Shown here one piece after another: positions 27,952 to 38,951 of a DNA stretch of 64,000 bases. Position 1 is the first letter of the stretch. Every line of letters begins with the position of its first letter. Below the pieces are notes generated by a model. It was given only the letters and a program-made list of their open reading frames with translations. It was not told the DNA's origin and searched no databases. Origin of the DNA: Pseudoalteromonas sp. T1lg48 (GTDB lineage Bacteria > Pseudomonadota > Gammaproteobacteria > Enterobacterales > Alteromonadaceae); NCBI RefSeq assembly GCF_002964785.1, contig NZ_PQCC01000002.1, positions 118,822-182,821 of the forward strand, written 5' to 3'. A program made the translations under genes and the position numbers.

Positions 27952-29316
27952 ATGGCGACAACAAAAGAAACTGCGAACACATTGAGCCTGACCTCAGAGT
28001 CTTTAACTACAGCATTGAACAATTATTTTGTTGTTGCCCAGGACGCTTTAACCAGCATGGGTTTTGTCGTCCAGCTGGCTATCATACTGACCATCTATCT
28101 CTGCTCATTTCTCATCGCAGCTAAGCTTCGTAGAAAGGTCACCCCCGTAAAAGAGCCCTCGGCGAGCGGTGCCCATGCCCTGGAATTTGTTGTCAACAAG
28201 CTGCTGGCCGTGGTCTACCCCATGCTGGCCATCTCATTTCTGACGCTCTCTTTGCTTCTGGGGGAGCAATATGAGATTGATACCTGGTTAATCAATGCGG
28301 TGTTAATTATCGCCGTGTTGCTGTTTTTAAACACGGTTGTTCGTGCCGTGGTAGACGGCGAACACATTGCCGCCTTTATGCGCTGGGTGGTGTTACCCTT
28401 GGTGTTCCTGCACCTCGTAGGGATACTCCCACACATTATCGCCGTGCTGGAAACCATCGCGGTCACCATTGGCAACGTTGAAGTTTCTTTTTATGGTATC
28501 GGCCGCGTCTTAGTGTTCGGCGTGATCCTGTTTTGGCTGGGCAAAGCCTTTAGAATGACGGGTAAGAAGCTAATACGTAATCAAAAAAAGCTGGATGTCA
28601 CCACCAAGGAAGTCTTTACCAAGGTGTTTGAGGTCGCCCTCTTCTGTGTCGGCTTTCTTTTGCTCCTCAACATCATGGGTATCAACCTTACGGCACTTGC
28701 GGTATTTGGTGGCGCTCTAGGTGTGGGCCTGGGGTTGGGCCTGCAAACGATTGCCTCAAATTTCATTTCCGGCATTATTATCCTGGTGGATCGCTCATTA
28801 ACCATAGGCGACTTTATAGAGCTAGAAGACGGCAGCAAGGGGTTTGTTCGGGAGTTTCGCATGCGTTATACGGTGTTGGAAACCTATGACGGCAAAGACA
28901 TACTCGTCCCCAATGAAAAGTTTATCAATTCCCTGATGACCAACTGGACCCACAAGGATCCCAAGCAGCGCTACCGCATTGATTTTAGCGTCGCCTATAA
29001 AACCGATATCCGCGCCATGTGCGAGATCATAAAAGAAGCCGTTGCCGAGCACCCTCAGGTTATCAGCGGCGAGGATATTCCCTTTGAAGAGCGCCCCGAT
29101 TGTGAAATCGACTCATTCGGCGATTTTGGTGTGAATATGTTCGTCGAGTTTTGGATGTTCGGCATTGATGATGGCAAAAACCGTGTCGGTGGTGACCTGT
29201 TGCTAATCGTATTTGAAACGCTGCGAGCGCATAATATTGAGATCCCATTCCCACAAAGAGAGGTGCGCATACTCGACGATGCACCACCTTCTATGACCAA
29301 TACCACGCCCAAGTAG
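27952..29316 (+). CDS. MscS-family mechanosensitive ion channel
   Basis: 454 residues, inner membrane. Four to five helices span about 40-215. The pore-lining TM3 reads GGALGVGLGLGLQTIASNFI, followed by SGIIILVDRSLTIGDFIEL and the beta domain (VLETYDGKDILVPNEKFINS). It is larger than E. coli MscS because of extra N-terminal helices. Opens under membrane tension to release solutes on hypo-osmotic shock, as known for the family. Transcribed alone between two terminators. Confidence 0.93.
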   Translation: MATTKETANTLSLTSESLTTALNNYFVVAQDALTSMGFVVQLAIILTIYLCSFLIAAKLRRKVTPVKEPSASGAHALEFVVNKLLAVVYPMLAISFLTLSLLLGEQYEIDTWLINAVLIIAVLLFLNTVVRAVVDGEHIAAFMRWVVLPLVFLHLVGILPHIIAVLETIAVTIGNVEVSFYGIGRVLVFGVILFWLGKAFRMTGKKLIRNQKKLDVTTKEVFTKVFEVALFCVGFLLLLNIMGINLTALAVFGGALGVGLGLGLQTIASNFISGIIILVDRSLTIGDFIELEDGSKGFVREFRMRYTVLETYDGKDILVPNEKFINSLMTNWTHKDPKQRYRIDFSVAYKTDIRAMCEIIKEAVAEHPQVISGEDIPFEERPDCEIDSFGDFGVNMFVEFWMFGIDDGKNRVGGDLLLIVFETLRAHNIEIPFPQREVRILDDAPPSMTNTTPK

Positions 29317-29342
29317 CCACATTGACTCAAAGCCCAAAACGC

Positions 29343-29372
29343 AAAAACGCGAGCCTGAGCTCGCGTTTTTTT
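29343..29372 (+). terminator. Rho-independent terminator after the MscS-family gene
   Basis: Stem AAAACGCGAGC / GCTCGCGTTTT, loop CTGA, then T run; nearly the same hairpin as the one after valS. Confidence 0.9.
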
Positions 29373-29386
29373 ATTCTCTCTAAAGC

Positions 29387-29707
29387 CTAGCGGCCTAAGA
29401 TGGAGACAATTTCTCGGGTATTTTTAATTAAGCGGATAATGCGGTTATCCACTTCAATGGAAATAATACCATCGCGACCATGGGTGTCGATTACACGACC
29501 ACGGCGGTAGATATCATAATCAAGGATGTCACCCTGGTGATATTTTTTGTGCCAACCCGGAGGCAATGAGCCACCGTTATCAACTTTCTTTTGCAGACCA
29601 GGTGGTAGACTGCCTTTGCCCTTACCCTTGTCTTTGTGATCTTTGGCCTGGGCCATTCCCGTCACTAGGCTAAGGCCGATTACGGCAACACATAAATAGC
29701 TTTTCAT
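29387..29707 (-). CDS. Small exported basic protein with LPPG repeat
   Basis: 106 residues from the ATG at 29707, chosen because AAGGG lies at good spacing and it gives a standard signal peptide (MKSYLCVAVIGLSLVTGMAQA). The mature part starts with a Lys/Asp/Gly-rich stretch, then a repeated SLPPGLQKK / SLPPGWHKK motif, then a short beta-rich end (YRRGRVIDTHGRDGIISIEV). Similar LPPGxxKK proteins, some related to RcnB, are found in the periplasm of many proteobacteria without a firm function. Transcribed alone. Confidence 0.75.
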   Translation of the reverse strand: MKSYLCVAVIGLSLVTGMAQAKDHKDKGKGKGSLPPGLQKKVDNGGSLPPGWHKKYHQGDILDYDIYRRGRVIDTHGRDGIISIEVDNRIIRLIKNTREIVSILGR

Positions 29708-29796
29708 ACCAATATCCCTTGTTAAGTCTTTCATTTAGCCTAACAATTTATAATGAACAGACCATGAAGCGTCAACACCTCTCTCGCAACACGCAC

Positions 29797-29826
29797 AAAA
29801 AAGCCAAGCAGATGCTTGGCTTTTTC
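29797..29826 (-). terminator. Terminator after fadL
   Basis: Stem AAGCCAAGCA / TGCTTGGCTT with a tiny loop and runs of A and T on either side; downstream of the fadL stop on the minus strand. Confidence 0.85.
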
Positions 29827-29847
29827 TTATCATAGTTTCTACAAGGC

Positions 29848-31107
29848 TTAGAAGCTGTAGTTGTACTGAGCACCGAATAGGTAGGCATTACCTTCGGATT
29901 CAAAGCCCCATTGCTGACCAAGCTCATCGCTCTCAACAAAGCTCTGTTTTTTACCACGGATAATGCTGGCGCCCAGGTCCACACTTGAGGCTTCATCCAG
30001 CTGCCACTCGGCGCCGAATGAGAACCAGAAGCGATCGGTGTCCGGGATAGAAATTGACAGGTGCTGTTGTGATACCGGCGACTCGTCAAAGGCTAAACCG
30101 GCGCGCAATTTAATATCGCTGTTAAGCTGATAATCACCACCGATGGCAACACGAATTGAGTCAGAGAAGTCTTCCTGCTTTTCAAATACCGGCTGCTCAA
30201 CGCCTGGTACAAAGGCTTCCAGCTTGTCGAAGCTGCTCCAGCCGGTCCATACCACGCTGTAGTGCAGGCCGTATTCCTTGTTCAACTGGTGTGAGCCCGA
30301 GAACTCGGCGATCGCAGGCAGAGTTAGCTCTAGTGAACCTGGCAGCTCACGGCCCTCAAGACCACCAAAGGCGGCAGGAAGCGAGTTGCGGTATTCACCA
30401 TCGAAGGTCAGGTCGGTTTCGCTGCGGTAGTGGAAACCTAAACGGTTATAGTCATCCAGGCTATAAGCCACACCCAGGTTCCAGCCAAAACCCGTGTCAT
30501 CACCCTCAAGGTGCGCTGCTTCAAGGCTGGTAGGGGCACCAAGGGGGTTAGCACCCAAGGTACGCTTTACCTTGGCATCGGCATAAATATGGTTCACGCC
30601 CAGGGCCAGGGTCCAGGCCTCGTCAAGCTGATAAGCCACCGACACATTGGTGTTGATGGTCACAATTTCGGTTTCACCAGCGATCTGACCGGCGACATAG
30701 TCACCAGCAAACTCGGTAGACAGGCCAAAGTTTGAGAATACGCCAAAGCCCAGGCTTACCTGCTCATTCAGCGGCATAGTAAAGTAACCGGCCGGGATCA
30801 CCGCGCTTGGCGCAATGCTGCTGTCATCAAGCAACTCGGCGTCAAGGCCATTGTTGGTGCTCTCACCCTCAAGGCTTACATCCGGTTTTACGTACATGGC
30901 GGCGATGCTTAGCTGCGCTTTGTCAAACTGCGACATAAGCGCTGGGTTGCGGGCAACCACAGAAGCGTCATCTGCAACCGCCGCTTCACCGGCGTAGGCA
31001 CGGCCCAGGCCTGAGACATTCTGCTCTGCCAACTGGAAGGCAGCGGCAAAAGATTCGGTTGATAATAGCGCCAAGGATGCCGCTAAAAGGGTCTTTTTAA
31101 ATTGCAT
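29848..31107 (-). CDS. FadL/OmpP1-type outer-membrane transporter
   Basis: 419 residues. Signal peptide to about 22 (LALLSTESFAAA), then the family's N-terminal hatch AFQLAEQNVSGLGRAYAGEA and the block VARNPALMSQFDKAQLS, followed by alternating amphipathic strands of a 14-strand barrel, ending in a C-terminal aromatic (YNYSF). Takes long-chain fatty acids or other hydrophobic molecules across the outer membrane. Specificity within this broad family cannot be assigned. Transcribed alone, with a terminator. Confidence 0.93.
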   Translation of the reverse strand: MQFKKTLLAASLALLSTESFAAAFQLAEQNVSGLGRAYAGEAAVADDASVVARNPALMSQFDKAQLSIAAMYVKPDVSLEGESTNNGLDAELLDDSSIAPSAVIPAGYFTMPLNEQVSLGFGVFSNFGLSTEFAGDYVAGQIAGETEIVTINTNVSVAYQLDEAWTLALGVNHIYADAKVKRTLGANPLGAPTSLEAAHLEGDDTGFGWNLGVAYSLDDYNRLGFHYRSETDLTFDGEYRNSLPAAFGGLEGRELPGSLELTLPAIAEFSGSHQLNKEYGLHYSVVWTGWSSFDKLEAFVPGVEQPVFEKQEDFSDSIRVAIGGDYQLNSDIKLRAGLAFDESPVSQQHLSISIPDTDRFWFSFGAEWQLDEASSVDLGASIIRGKKQSFVESDELGQQWGFESEGNAYLFGAQYNYSF

Positions 31108-31259
31108 ACTTCATTCTCATTGTTATCTGTTTAACTGGCATACACTACATGATCCAATGATAAAAATCTGTTAATTTTGGTTAACAACGCGTGATTTAGA
31201 GGCAAAGTTTCGCATTTTTATATCAAAGTTAACACTGGTATGTCCACAACCACTCAATT

Positions 31260-31278
31260 GATAATAAATCTCATTTGC
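31260..31278. promoter_or_regulatory. Possible Fur box
   Basis: The 19 bases starting GATAATAAATCTCATTTG match the classic Fur consensus at 13 of 19 positions by eye. The site lies about 60 bases before the small membrane protein gene at 31337 and between it and fadL. Confidence 0.35.
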
Positions 31279-31336
31279 ATTGACTAAATAAACTCAGTGG
31301 TTACACTATTGCCATTATCAATCTGCAGAGCCGGTT

Positions 31337-31720
31337 ATGTTTTACATACTTGCACTTCTCATCGGGGCATTGAGCTTGTGTGCCTTTGGCGTCCTTGCCT
31401 TGATACGCGCTTGCTACTGCGCCTGCGCACGCCAGGGGCAATGTGATAACCCCGTTGGCAAATACTGGCTGCTGGGCATAGTCAGCCAGCTGGCAAGTTT
31501 AGGAGGCTGTGCCTTGGCGCTGCATAGTCACCTTGGCTCTCTGGCCTGGTTTTTAATGATTACCGGTTGCTTAGGAGGCACCTATCTAATGAATCCGCTG
31601 AAGCTTCGGCTGCAAGCACGACTGAGAGTGAGCTCAATTGCAAGGAAGCGCGTTAAAGAGACGGCAAGAGGCAACCGACCTAGTTATAGACCAGGGGTTA
31701 AGGCAGTAAATGCTCCTTAA
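31337..31720 (+). CDS. Small cysteine-containing membrane protein, unknown
   Basis: 127 residues. The first helix (about 1-25) is followed by a cysteine cluster (RACYCACARQGQCDNP), then two more helices (about 45-85) and a basic tail rich in Arg and Lys. The cysteines would lie at the membrane surface. I do not recognise the family. A possible Fur box upstream hints at iron control. The 3' end overlaps the convergent HD-GYP gene by 23 bases. Confidence 0.65.
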   Translation: MFYILALLIGALSLCAFGVLALIRACYCACARQGQCDNPVGKYWLLGIVSQLASLGGCALALHSHLGSLAWFLMITGCLGGTYLMNPLKLRLQARLRVSSIARKRVKETARGNRPSYRPGVKAVNAP

Positions 31721-32940
31721 GCAACCGAGCCGGGTTAAGATCAAAGTCGCTACCGCAGGTGGACGCAGTAATTTTAATATCATCCTTGGTGCGGCTCAGG
31801 TCGATATCTTTTGGAGTAATATGATGGCGATGTAGAGTGTTGTAAAACACCCGCACCTTAGGGCGAATGGGATTGTCGCTGTTGCCCTGCACCACGATGG
31901 CCAAACGCTCATTAGTCAACTGCACCAGGGTGCCGATTGGATGAATGCCCACGCATTTAATAAAGCGCTGCACCAGGGCCTGATCAAACAAATCTTGCTG
32001 TGCCATTAAATAGCGTAAGGCACCAAGGGGCTCCTGCGCCTGTTTGTAGGGCTTATCGGCAATCATTGCCGCATAGACATCGACAATGGCCAGAATACGC
32101 GCTTCGCGGGATAGTTTGTCGGCACCGAGACCGCGCGGGTAACCACTGCCATCAAGGCGCTCGTGATGATTGACTATCATCTCCAACATCATACCTGTGA
32201 TATGCTTTTGCCCTTTGAGCATGCCTAATCCCAGAGCCACATGCTTGCGCACCGCCTTGAGCTCGAGCTCGCTTAAATGGCCCGCCTTTGAAAATATGCC
32301 CTGTGGCACCTTGGCCAAACCAATATCGTGCAATAAGGCAGCCAGCGCCATTTGCCTGACCTTATTCATCTCATAGCCGAGATACCGGGCAAAAATCGCG
32401 GTGAGAATGGCGCAATTGAGCATATGTCGCCAGGTATAGCTTTGCTGGTCGCGCAATAAAGTTAACGCCGCCATGGCATCGGGGTTACGAAACACCGAAT
32501 CGACGATGGCATCGGCAATATCGCAAAGCAGCTCCAAATTTACCAGCATACCGGCGCTCAGGTCATGAAACATGGCACGCAGCTTACCCTGGCTTTGTTC
32601 ATAGCAGGTGCTGGCGATTAAAAACTCCTGTTCCAACGAGGCCTGAGTAGACCCACATACGCTTACCTTGGCTGGCATGTGTTCGCTAGACTTGGTTGGT
32701 GTTTTCGGGAGTATCGGATGGTGCGGTGGTAGGCTGCAAATGACGGGGAATGGCCACCTCGCTTTGGGCAAAGTCGACGGTCAATTCCTCCACTCCTTCT
32801 TTGTGCAGGCGCGCAATAATAGCGGGGTCGCGGACCATGCCACGGGTTTTGATTTTAATTGCCGCCCCGGCGACCTGCCTATTGACGCGATCGACAAACA
32901 TGCCGGGCTTTAACTCGCTAATAGGTAAGGAGATCAACAT
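31698..32940 (-). pseudogene. DUF3391 + HD-GYP c-di-GMP phosphodiesterase, split by a frameshift
   Basis: Two frames together encode one known architecture. 32940 to 32686 gives the DUF3391 N-terminal domain (MLISLPISELKPGMFVDRVN ...) and ends in a stop after PENTNQV. From about 32690 to 31698 the next frame gives KSSEHMPAKV and the HD-GYP domain, with HDIGLAKVP and NHHERLDGSGYPRGLG intact. The shift falls in the linker and equals one extra base. The product would degrade cyclic di-GMP in the cytoplasm. The HD-GYP part could also be made separately from the ATG at 32678, just after the stop. So the state is either one gene with an indel or two coupled genes. Confidence 0.8.
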
Positions 32941-32975
32941 AAAACAGGGCTAGCAATTGAAGGACTGAAAGGACG

Positions 32976-33015
32976 TTACCACCAACTAATACTTAAAGTC
33001 TAGAATTGGTGGTAA
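32976..33015 (-). terminator. 10-bp inverted repeat between rraB and the HD-GYP gene
   Basis: TTACCACCAA (32976-32985) and TTGGTGGTAA (33006-33015) are perfect reverse complements with a 20-base loop, in the short gap downstream of rraB. No clear T tract on the minus strand, so the function is uncertain. Confidence 0.35.
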
Positions 33016-33025
33016 AAACCATCTT

Positions 33026-33361
33026 TTAGTCTTGGAAGTAAGTACCCCAGCCATCGTATTCAACCTGGTTTTGCTCGGCAATGGCCACCAGCTTGTCTAC
33101 GTCTTCCATAATGGCATCGGCGTTGAGTTCACACTCTACCACCACATCGAAACCCCAGATGGTACCGCCGTCTTCCAGTTCCAGCTCGGCCGGCTCTTCA
33201 ACATCGTAACCCAGTTTAAAAGCTGCCAACGCGGCATTTTCCAGCGCGGTAAAGTCTTCGCATACAAAGTGGTGCTCTACTTCGTACAGGAGCTCGGGAT
33301 TAGAGCCGTCTTCCAGTAAAGACTCAACAATTTCTTCGCTTATTTCGCGCCAGTTTTCCAT
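33026..33361 (-). CDS. rraB: Ribonuclease E inhibitor RraB
   Basis: 111 residues, acidic, cytoplasmic. Family features: the N-terminal WREISEEIVESLLEDGSNP, the middle YEVEHHFVCEDFTALENAAL and the C-terminal EQNQVEYDGWGTYF. In E. coli RraB binds the RNase E C-terminal scaffold and modulates mRNA decay. The next gene upstream on this strand, plsC, ends at 33362 immediately before the rraB start codon, so the two are likely co-transcribed. Confidence 0.93.
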   Translation of the reverse strand: MENWREISEEIVESLLEDGSNPELLYEVEHHFVCEDFTALENAALAAFKLGYDVEEPAELELEDGGTIWGFDVVVECELNADAIMEDVDKLVAIAEQNQVEYDGWGTYFQD

Positions 33362-34066
33362 TTAGCTTCTCTCATTTAATTGCGTCAGCGTTTCATTCAT
33401 CACCTCATGGAAGTGATCGGCATATTGGCGAACACTCATGGATGAATCTAACAGCTGTGGGGCTAACATTTTGATGTAGATAGTACCATTATCCCAGCGG
33501 TTTAACTTAATACATTTATGCGTATCGCTCATCACCACGGGGATCACCGGAATATTGGCGTTTGCGGCGGTATGAAAGGCGCCGGTTTTGAAAGGCAGCA
33601 GGCCACGGCCATAGCTGCGCGTCCCTTCCGGGAACATCCACAGCGACAAACCGCCTTGTTTCAGCTTTTCCGTGGTCTTAGTAATGGTGGCCATGGCTTT
33701 TTTACGGTTGCCACGGTCAATAAGGATATTACCCGAAAGCCAGTACAGCTGACCAAAGAAAGGGATCCACTTTAGGCTCTTCTTACCCAAGCTCACGGTG
33801 TTGCGCTGCAGGGCTCCTGGCAAGAAAAAGATATCATAGTTATTTTGATGGTTGGCAATATACACCGCCGGCTCGCCACTGATGATGGACTCATCTTTTT
33901 CGATCACGAGTTTAACACCGAATACGCGCGACGTCGCCGCATACCAGCTACCGATCACCCGTACATTATCGCCATGAAACGGACGCACAAGGCACAACAA
34001 AAAACCTGCAATGAAACTACAAGGAATAAATACCGCAATCACCAACAAGCGTAACAATGCCAGCAC
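33362..34066 (-). CDS. plsC: 1-acyl-sn-glycerol-3-phosphate acyltransferase
   Basis: Makes phosphatidic acid from lysophosphatidic acid at the inner membrane. I chose the GTG at 34066 because GGAG lies 6 bases before it and the protein then starts VLALLRLLVIAVF, the expected first helix. The frame is open back to a GTG at 34129, with an ATG at 34105, but neither has a ribosome-binding site. Acyltransferase motifs: NHQNNYD (HX4D) and FPEGTRSYG. About 234 residues, close to E. coli PlsC (245). Followed directly by rraB. Confidence 0.9.
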   Translation of the reverse strand: MLALLRLLVIAVFIPCSFIAGFLLCLVRPFHGDNVRVIGSWYAATSRVFGVKLVIEKDESIISGEPAVYIANHQNNYDIFFLPGALQRNTVSLGKKSLKWIPFFGQLYWLSGNILIDRGNRKKAMATITKTTEKLKQGGLSLWMFPEGTRSYGRGLLPFKTGAFHTAANANIPVIPVVMSDTHKCIKLNRWDNGTIYIKMLAPQLLDSSMSVRQYADHFHEVMNETLTQLNERS

Positions 34067-34182
34067 AATTAACTCCAACTTTCGAGATTGGCCGGCATTA
34101 TACATAGGCTGATTTATTTTAGCGAACACTTGTACGCCGCTTTTTATTATCTCTGCGCAGCCAAAATACCTAGGGCCATTAT

Positions 34183-34531
34183 TAGGGTCTGTTTATCTTT
34201 GCGGTTTACTTTATGTTCAATCTAAACGCATTCTGATGAATATCATCACTGATTTATGTGGTTTAATTCATCCGTGAAGCTTGGTTACATCGCGCATCCA
34301 TGCGCTCACCTCGCTAAGCTGCGAAGCATTGCTTCGGTCTTGCTCGCCTATGTTCATAGCGAGCAACACAGAGCAGGATGCGTTTAGATGAACCCGCAGG
34401 GCAGCGCTTGTAGCGCATTTCTACTGTGTTGTTACATGTTCATGTAGAATAACTACACCACACATGTGCCGCCTTGTATAAATCCGCTACAAACGGCTGC
34501 AGAAACAAACAACAAAGGTCAACAGACCCTA
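34183..34531. mobile_element. Miniature inverted-repeat element (MITE-like), complete copy
   Basis: Bounded by near-identical terminal inverted repeats of about 25 bases: the left end at 34183-34207 starts TAGGGTCTGTT, and the right end at 34507-34531 is its reverse complement with 4 mismatches. TA flanks both ends, consistent with a TA target duplication as in IS630/Tc1-type elements. Inside, a second inverted pair (TCTAAACGCAT near 34220 and ATGCGTTTAGA near 34380) and a perfect hairpin TTGCTCGC/GCGAGCAA near 34350 are visible. No coding capacity. A second copy starts at 63819. It occupies most of the plsC-katG gap; the rest holds a short hairpin (34554-34572) and the katG leader. Confidence 0.75.
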
Positions 34532-34715
34532 CTTTAGCGCCTTTGTAAACATAGCACAGGCTTGTCCTGTGCGCTGCACCAAGGCTGCTTGTTAGGTTGC
34601 GGTTTTTATTGGTTAATATCCCACCTTTAGCACCTCCATTGGCTACACTTGAGTCATTAGCTAACGTCACTTCATCTATGTCGGCTGTTGGATGTAGTCC
34701 TGATTTTGATACTAA

Positions 34716-36890
<2,175 letters not shown>

Positions 36891-36907
36891 GGTGTTTGCT
36901 TAGACAT

Positions 36908-36936
36908 AAAAAAGAGGGCTGCTGCCCTCTTTTTTA
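36908..36936. terminator. Terminator after katG (also the end of the parC fragment copy)
   Basis: AGAGGGC / GCCCTCT stem, loop TGCT, A run before and T run after. Identical in stem and loop to the hairpin after parC at 39107-39134, because it belongs to the duplicated parC end. Confidence 0.88.
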
Positions 36937-37045
36937 TTCTTCGGTTGTGTCTGCCAGTTCAGGCTCAGGTGTACTGCCTGCAAGTTCAATCTCGCAGCCA
37001 TCCACTCTTTGCTGGCCGCGTCGGCCTCGCTCACTATCTGTGCCA
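36934..37045 (-). pseudogene. Duplicated, diverged 3' end of parC
   Basis: Read on the minus strand, this encodes SERGRRG followed by [14 protein letters not shown] and ELADTTEE, then the stop at 36934-36936. It corresponds to the last 30-odd residues of the ParC at 39133-41430 (which ends EVTETAEE), with a short internal deletion and several substitutions. Similarity extends through the shared terminator. Upstream of 37045 the match ends and unrelated sequence begins. The copy therefore marks one edge of the 2.1-kb segment inserted at the parC end. Confidence 0.8.
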
Positions 37046-37066
37046 ACCGCAATTGCGATATTCGGT

Positions 37067-37252
37067 TCATTCGCTGACTCTTACTCTGATAAGGTACGAT
37101 AAACGCGCGTAATTGAGATTATCACTTGGGAAAACAATGCCATTCTTTAAAACATCAATCCTTACTCTAACCTGCCCCCATTTATTTGTTTTAGAGCCAA
37201 AGAAAGTGCATCCTACTCTCGCTCTGTAAGCTTTGACGGTATTGAATTCCAT
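37067..37252 (-). CDS. Small hypothetical protein
   Basis: 61 residues starting one base after the stop of the lipoprotein gene at 37254, so it could be translated by re-initiation. Contains VGCTFFGSKTNKWGQVRVRI and a basic end. No family recognised. It ends close to the junction with the parC fragment, so it may itself be truncated. Confidence 0.35.
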   Translation of the reverse strand: MEFNTVKAYRARVGCTFFGSKTNKWGQVRVRIDVLKNGIVFPSDNLNYARLSYLIRVRVSE

Positions 37253-37253
37253 A

Positions 37254-38030
37254 CTAAATTTTTTGCTCTAGCAACTTTATAAAGATTTTTGAGGATTTAG
37301 TTAGTATTTGATTAACTTCTCCAGTGAATAGATCTTGCCCACCATTAACCCAGTCTTCTATTTCGTACGCATTAGTCTTTTGGGTAACATGAAAAGGTTT
37401 TGTTTTATGTGAAGAGCCACCAGAATAATCAACGCTCATCGCTGCCGTGAATGAAAATGCGACCTTATCACCGGTTTCATTAATAGCTTGTATAGCGATC
37501 ACAGCTAAAACTATAGTCGTCTTTGCGTTGTCATTAACCTGCCACTTATAGCTCGATTTATCTATAAAGGTATCTGTAAGCCTTGAATTTATAGGCTGAT
37601 TTTCAAAGTATTCATCAATAATTGCTTGCATAGAGTTTACAGTTGAATCGGGCAATTTTTCAGCGAGCCCTGCAACACCACTGACTATCGCCCCCATACT
37701 CGTTCCGATAACCCCAAATACTGGCACCAATGCCAAACAAACTATAAAAAACTCTCCACAATCACCGCCAGTCAGTTCAAGACCTGTTTCAAATCCAGCT
37801 TCAACGCCGGCCGCTCCTCCTATGGCTGCTCCTGTGAGGAGATATTGACCAATTGAAGTTGTGGAGAGCTCATTTGAGGCAACTCCTTTAAAAGCAATTA
37901 CCTTAATAGGTTTATCTCTTGGCACCCCTACAAACGGGGAGTATTCAACTACTGGGGTTGATGTACAGCCTAAAAATGATATGACGAGGAGCAGAAATAT
38001 GATTTTACTTACAGTCATGGCATACCTCAT
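37254..38030 (-). CDS. Putative lipoprotein, unknown family
   Basis: 258 residues. The N-terminal signal ends in a lipobox (FLGCTST, Cys about residue 22), probably giving an outer- or inner-membrane lipoprotein. A glycine/alanine-rich hydrophobic region follows (about 65-125, with AAIGGAAGVEAGFETG and GTSMGAIVSGVAG), then a soluble domain of about 130 residues. Its start overlaps the neighbouring lipoprotein gene by 26 bases. AT-rich compared with katG and parC. Part of the segment between the two parC ends. Function unknown. Confidence 0.7.
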   Translation of the reverse strand: MRYAMTVSKIIFLLLVISFLGCTSTPVVEYSPFVGVPRDKPIKVIAFKGVASNELSTTSIGQYLLTGAAIGGAAGVEAGFETGLELTGGDCGEFFIVCLALVPVFGVIGTSMGAIVSGVAGLAEKLPDSTVNSMQAIIDEYFENQPINSRLTDTFIDKSSYKWQVNDNAKTTIVLAVIAIQAINETGDKVAFSFTAAMSVDYSGGSSHKTKPFHVTQKTNAYEIEDWVNGGQDLFTGEVNQILTKSSKIFIKLLEQKI

Positions 38031-38565
38031 ACAGCCCTTTCAATATCGCCAATGCTTGCTCCTTTTCTTCTACTCTCAACACTATGCCTTCTTCTGTGGA
38101 GGTACATATGTTTATTGATGTCTCTGTTTCTTGGCACTGAAAACTAATGTCTTTCTCTGCGTAGTCAATCGACACAAACGTGGTGGAATTCGGCTCGATA
38201 TGTAACTCGATTGTGTCTTCAAATTTTTGTTTGAATGCATAGCCTCCCGAACCTAATAAAAATATAGTCGGTAGTTCCACCCCCTCATATCCATGCTGTG
38301 TAACTCTCAAGCTACTGCCCCCAGGATTAATTTGTATTAGCGCAAATGTATCCTGAGTGATTGTCGAAACGTGCTCACCATTAATTACAATATATTTATA
38401 AGTAGCCTCAGATATCCAGGACTCAGATTTTGAATAGACGATTAGCTGTGATTTATTGGCGTTTTGCTGCTCCAGAAGTGCCACAGAAAACAAGCCTTTT
38501 TGCGGCAATGATTTTGTAACAGAACAGCCACCTGCGAAGAATAGCAAGATAAATATGATACGCAT
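38005..38565 (-). CDS. Putative lipoprotein, DUF2846-like
   Basis: 186 residues. Short signal with lipobox (FFAGGCSVTK, Cys14). The mature part is beta-rich: IVYSKSESWISEATYKYIVI, GGSSLRVTQHGYEG, TIELHIEPNSTTFVSIDY, resembling the DUF2846 pattern of small lipoproteins. Two Cys pairs near the C-terminus. Overlaps the next gene by 26 bases, so it is co-expressed. No function can be named. Confidence 0.68.
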   Translation of the reverse strand: MRIIFILLFFAGGCSVTKSLPQKGLFSVALLEQQNANKSQLIVYSKSESWISEATYKYIVINGEHVSTITQDTFALIQINPGGSSLRVTQHGYEGVELPTIFLLGSGGYAFKQKFEDTIELHIEPNSTTFVSIDYAEKDISFQCQETETSINICTSTEEGIVLRVEEKEQALAILKGLYEVCHDCK

Positions 38566-38639
38566 AAGTCTGGCCTATTGTTCTGAGAGAGTATGCGTAT
38601 TAGCTCTCTGAAAATTTCTGGTCCATTTTGTCCCCATAA

Positions 38640-38951
38640 TCAAAAGCTATTGATAGTGATACGAGAACTTCTGAAAAGTTTATTTAGTGCATCCCCTAAC
38701 GCAAAGTTCGGATGATATGTGAGCCTCGCAGTGCCCTTGCTTCCAGTATAGTCCATTACGGGTAAGAGAAAAAAACAGTAAGAATTCCTCAGGGGGTTAA
38801 AGTGCTCACTTAAATAATTACCGAGTAAAAAGATAATAACGACATAAATGAGGTCGTAAAATAATGCTACCCAATGCACATGATCGTGAGACTCATCAAA
38901 GTCAAGGTCGTGTTATTGCAACCGCCACCTAGGGTACTTTTCTAATGCCAT
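38640..38951 (-). pseudogene. Truncated LtrA-like (low-temperature-requirement) membrane protein
   Basis: An ATG at 38951 opens MALEKYPRWRLQ, then an in-frame TAA, then HDLDFDESHDHVHWVALFYD and LIYVVIIFLLGNYLSEHF, the N-terminal signature of LtrA-family proteins (usually over 350 residues). After about residue 60 the likeness ends and the frame stops at 38640. So both a nonsense codon and loss of most of the gene are seen. It is a remnant in the parC-flanked segment. Confidence 0.6.
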
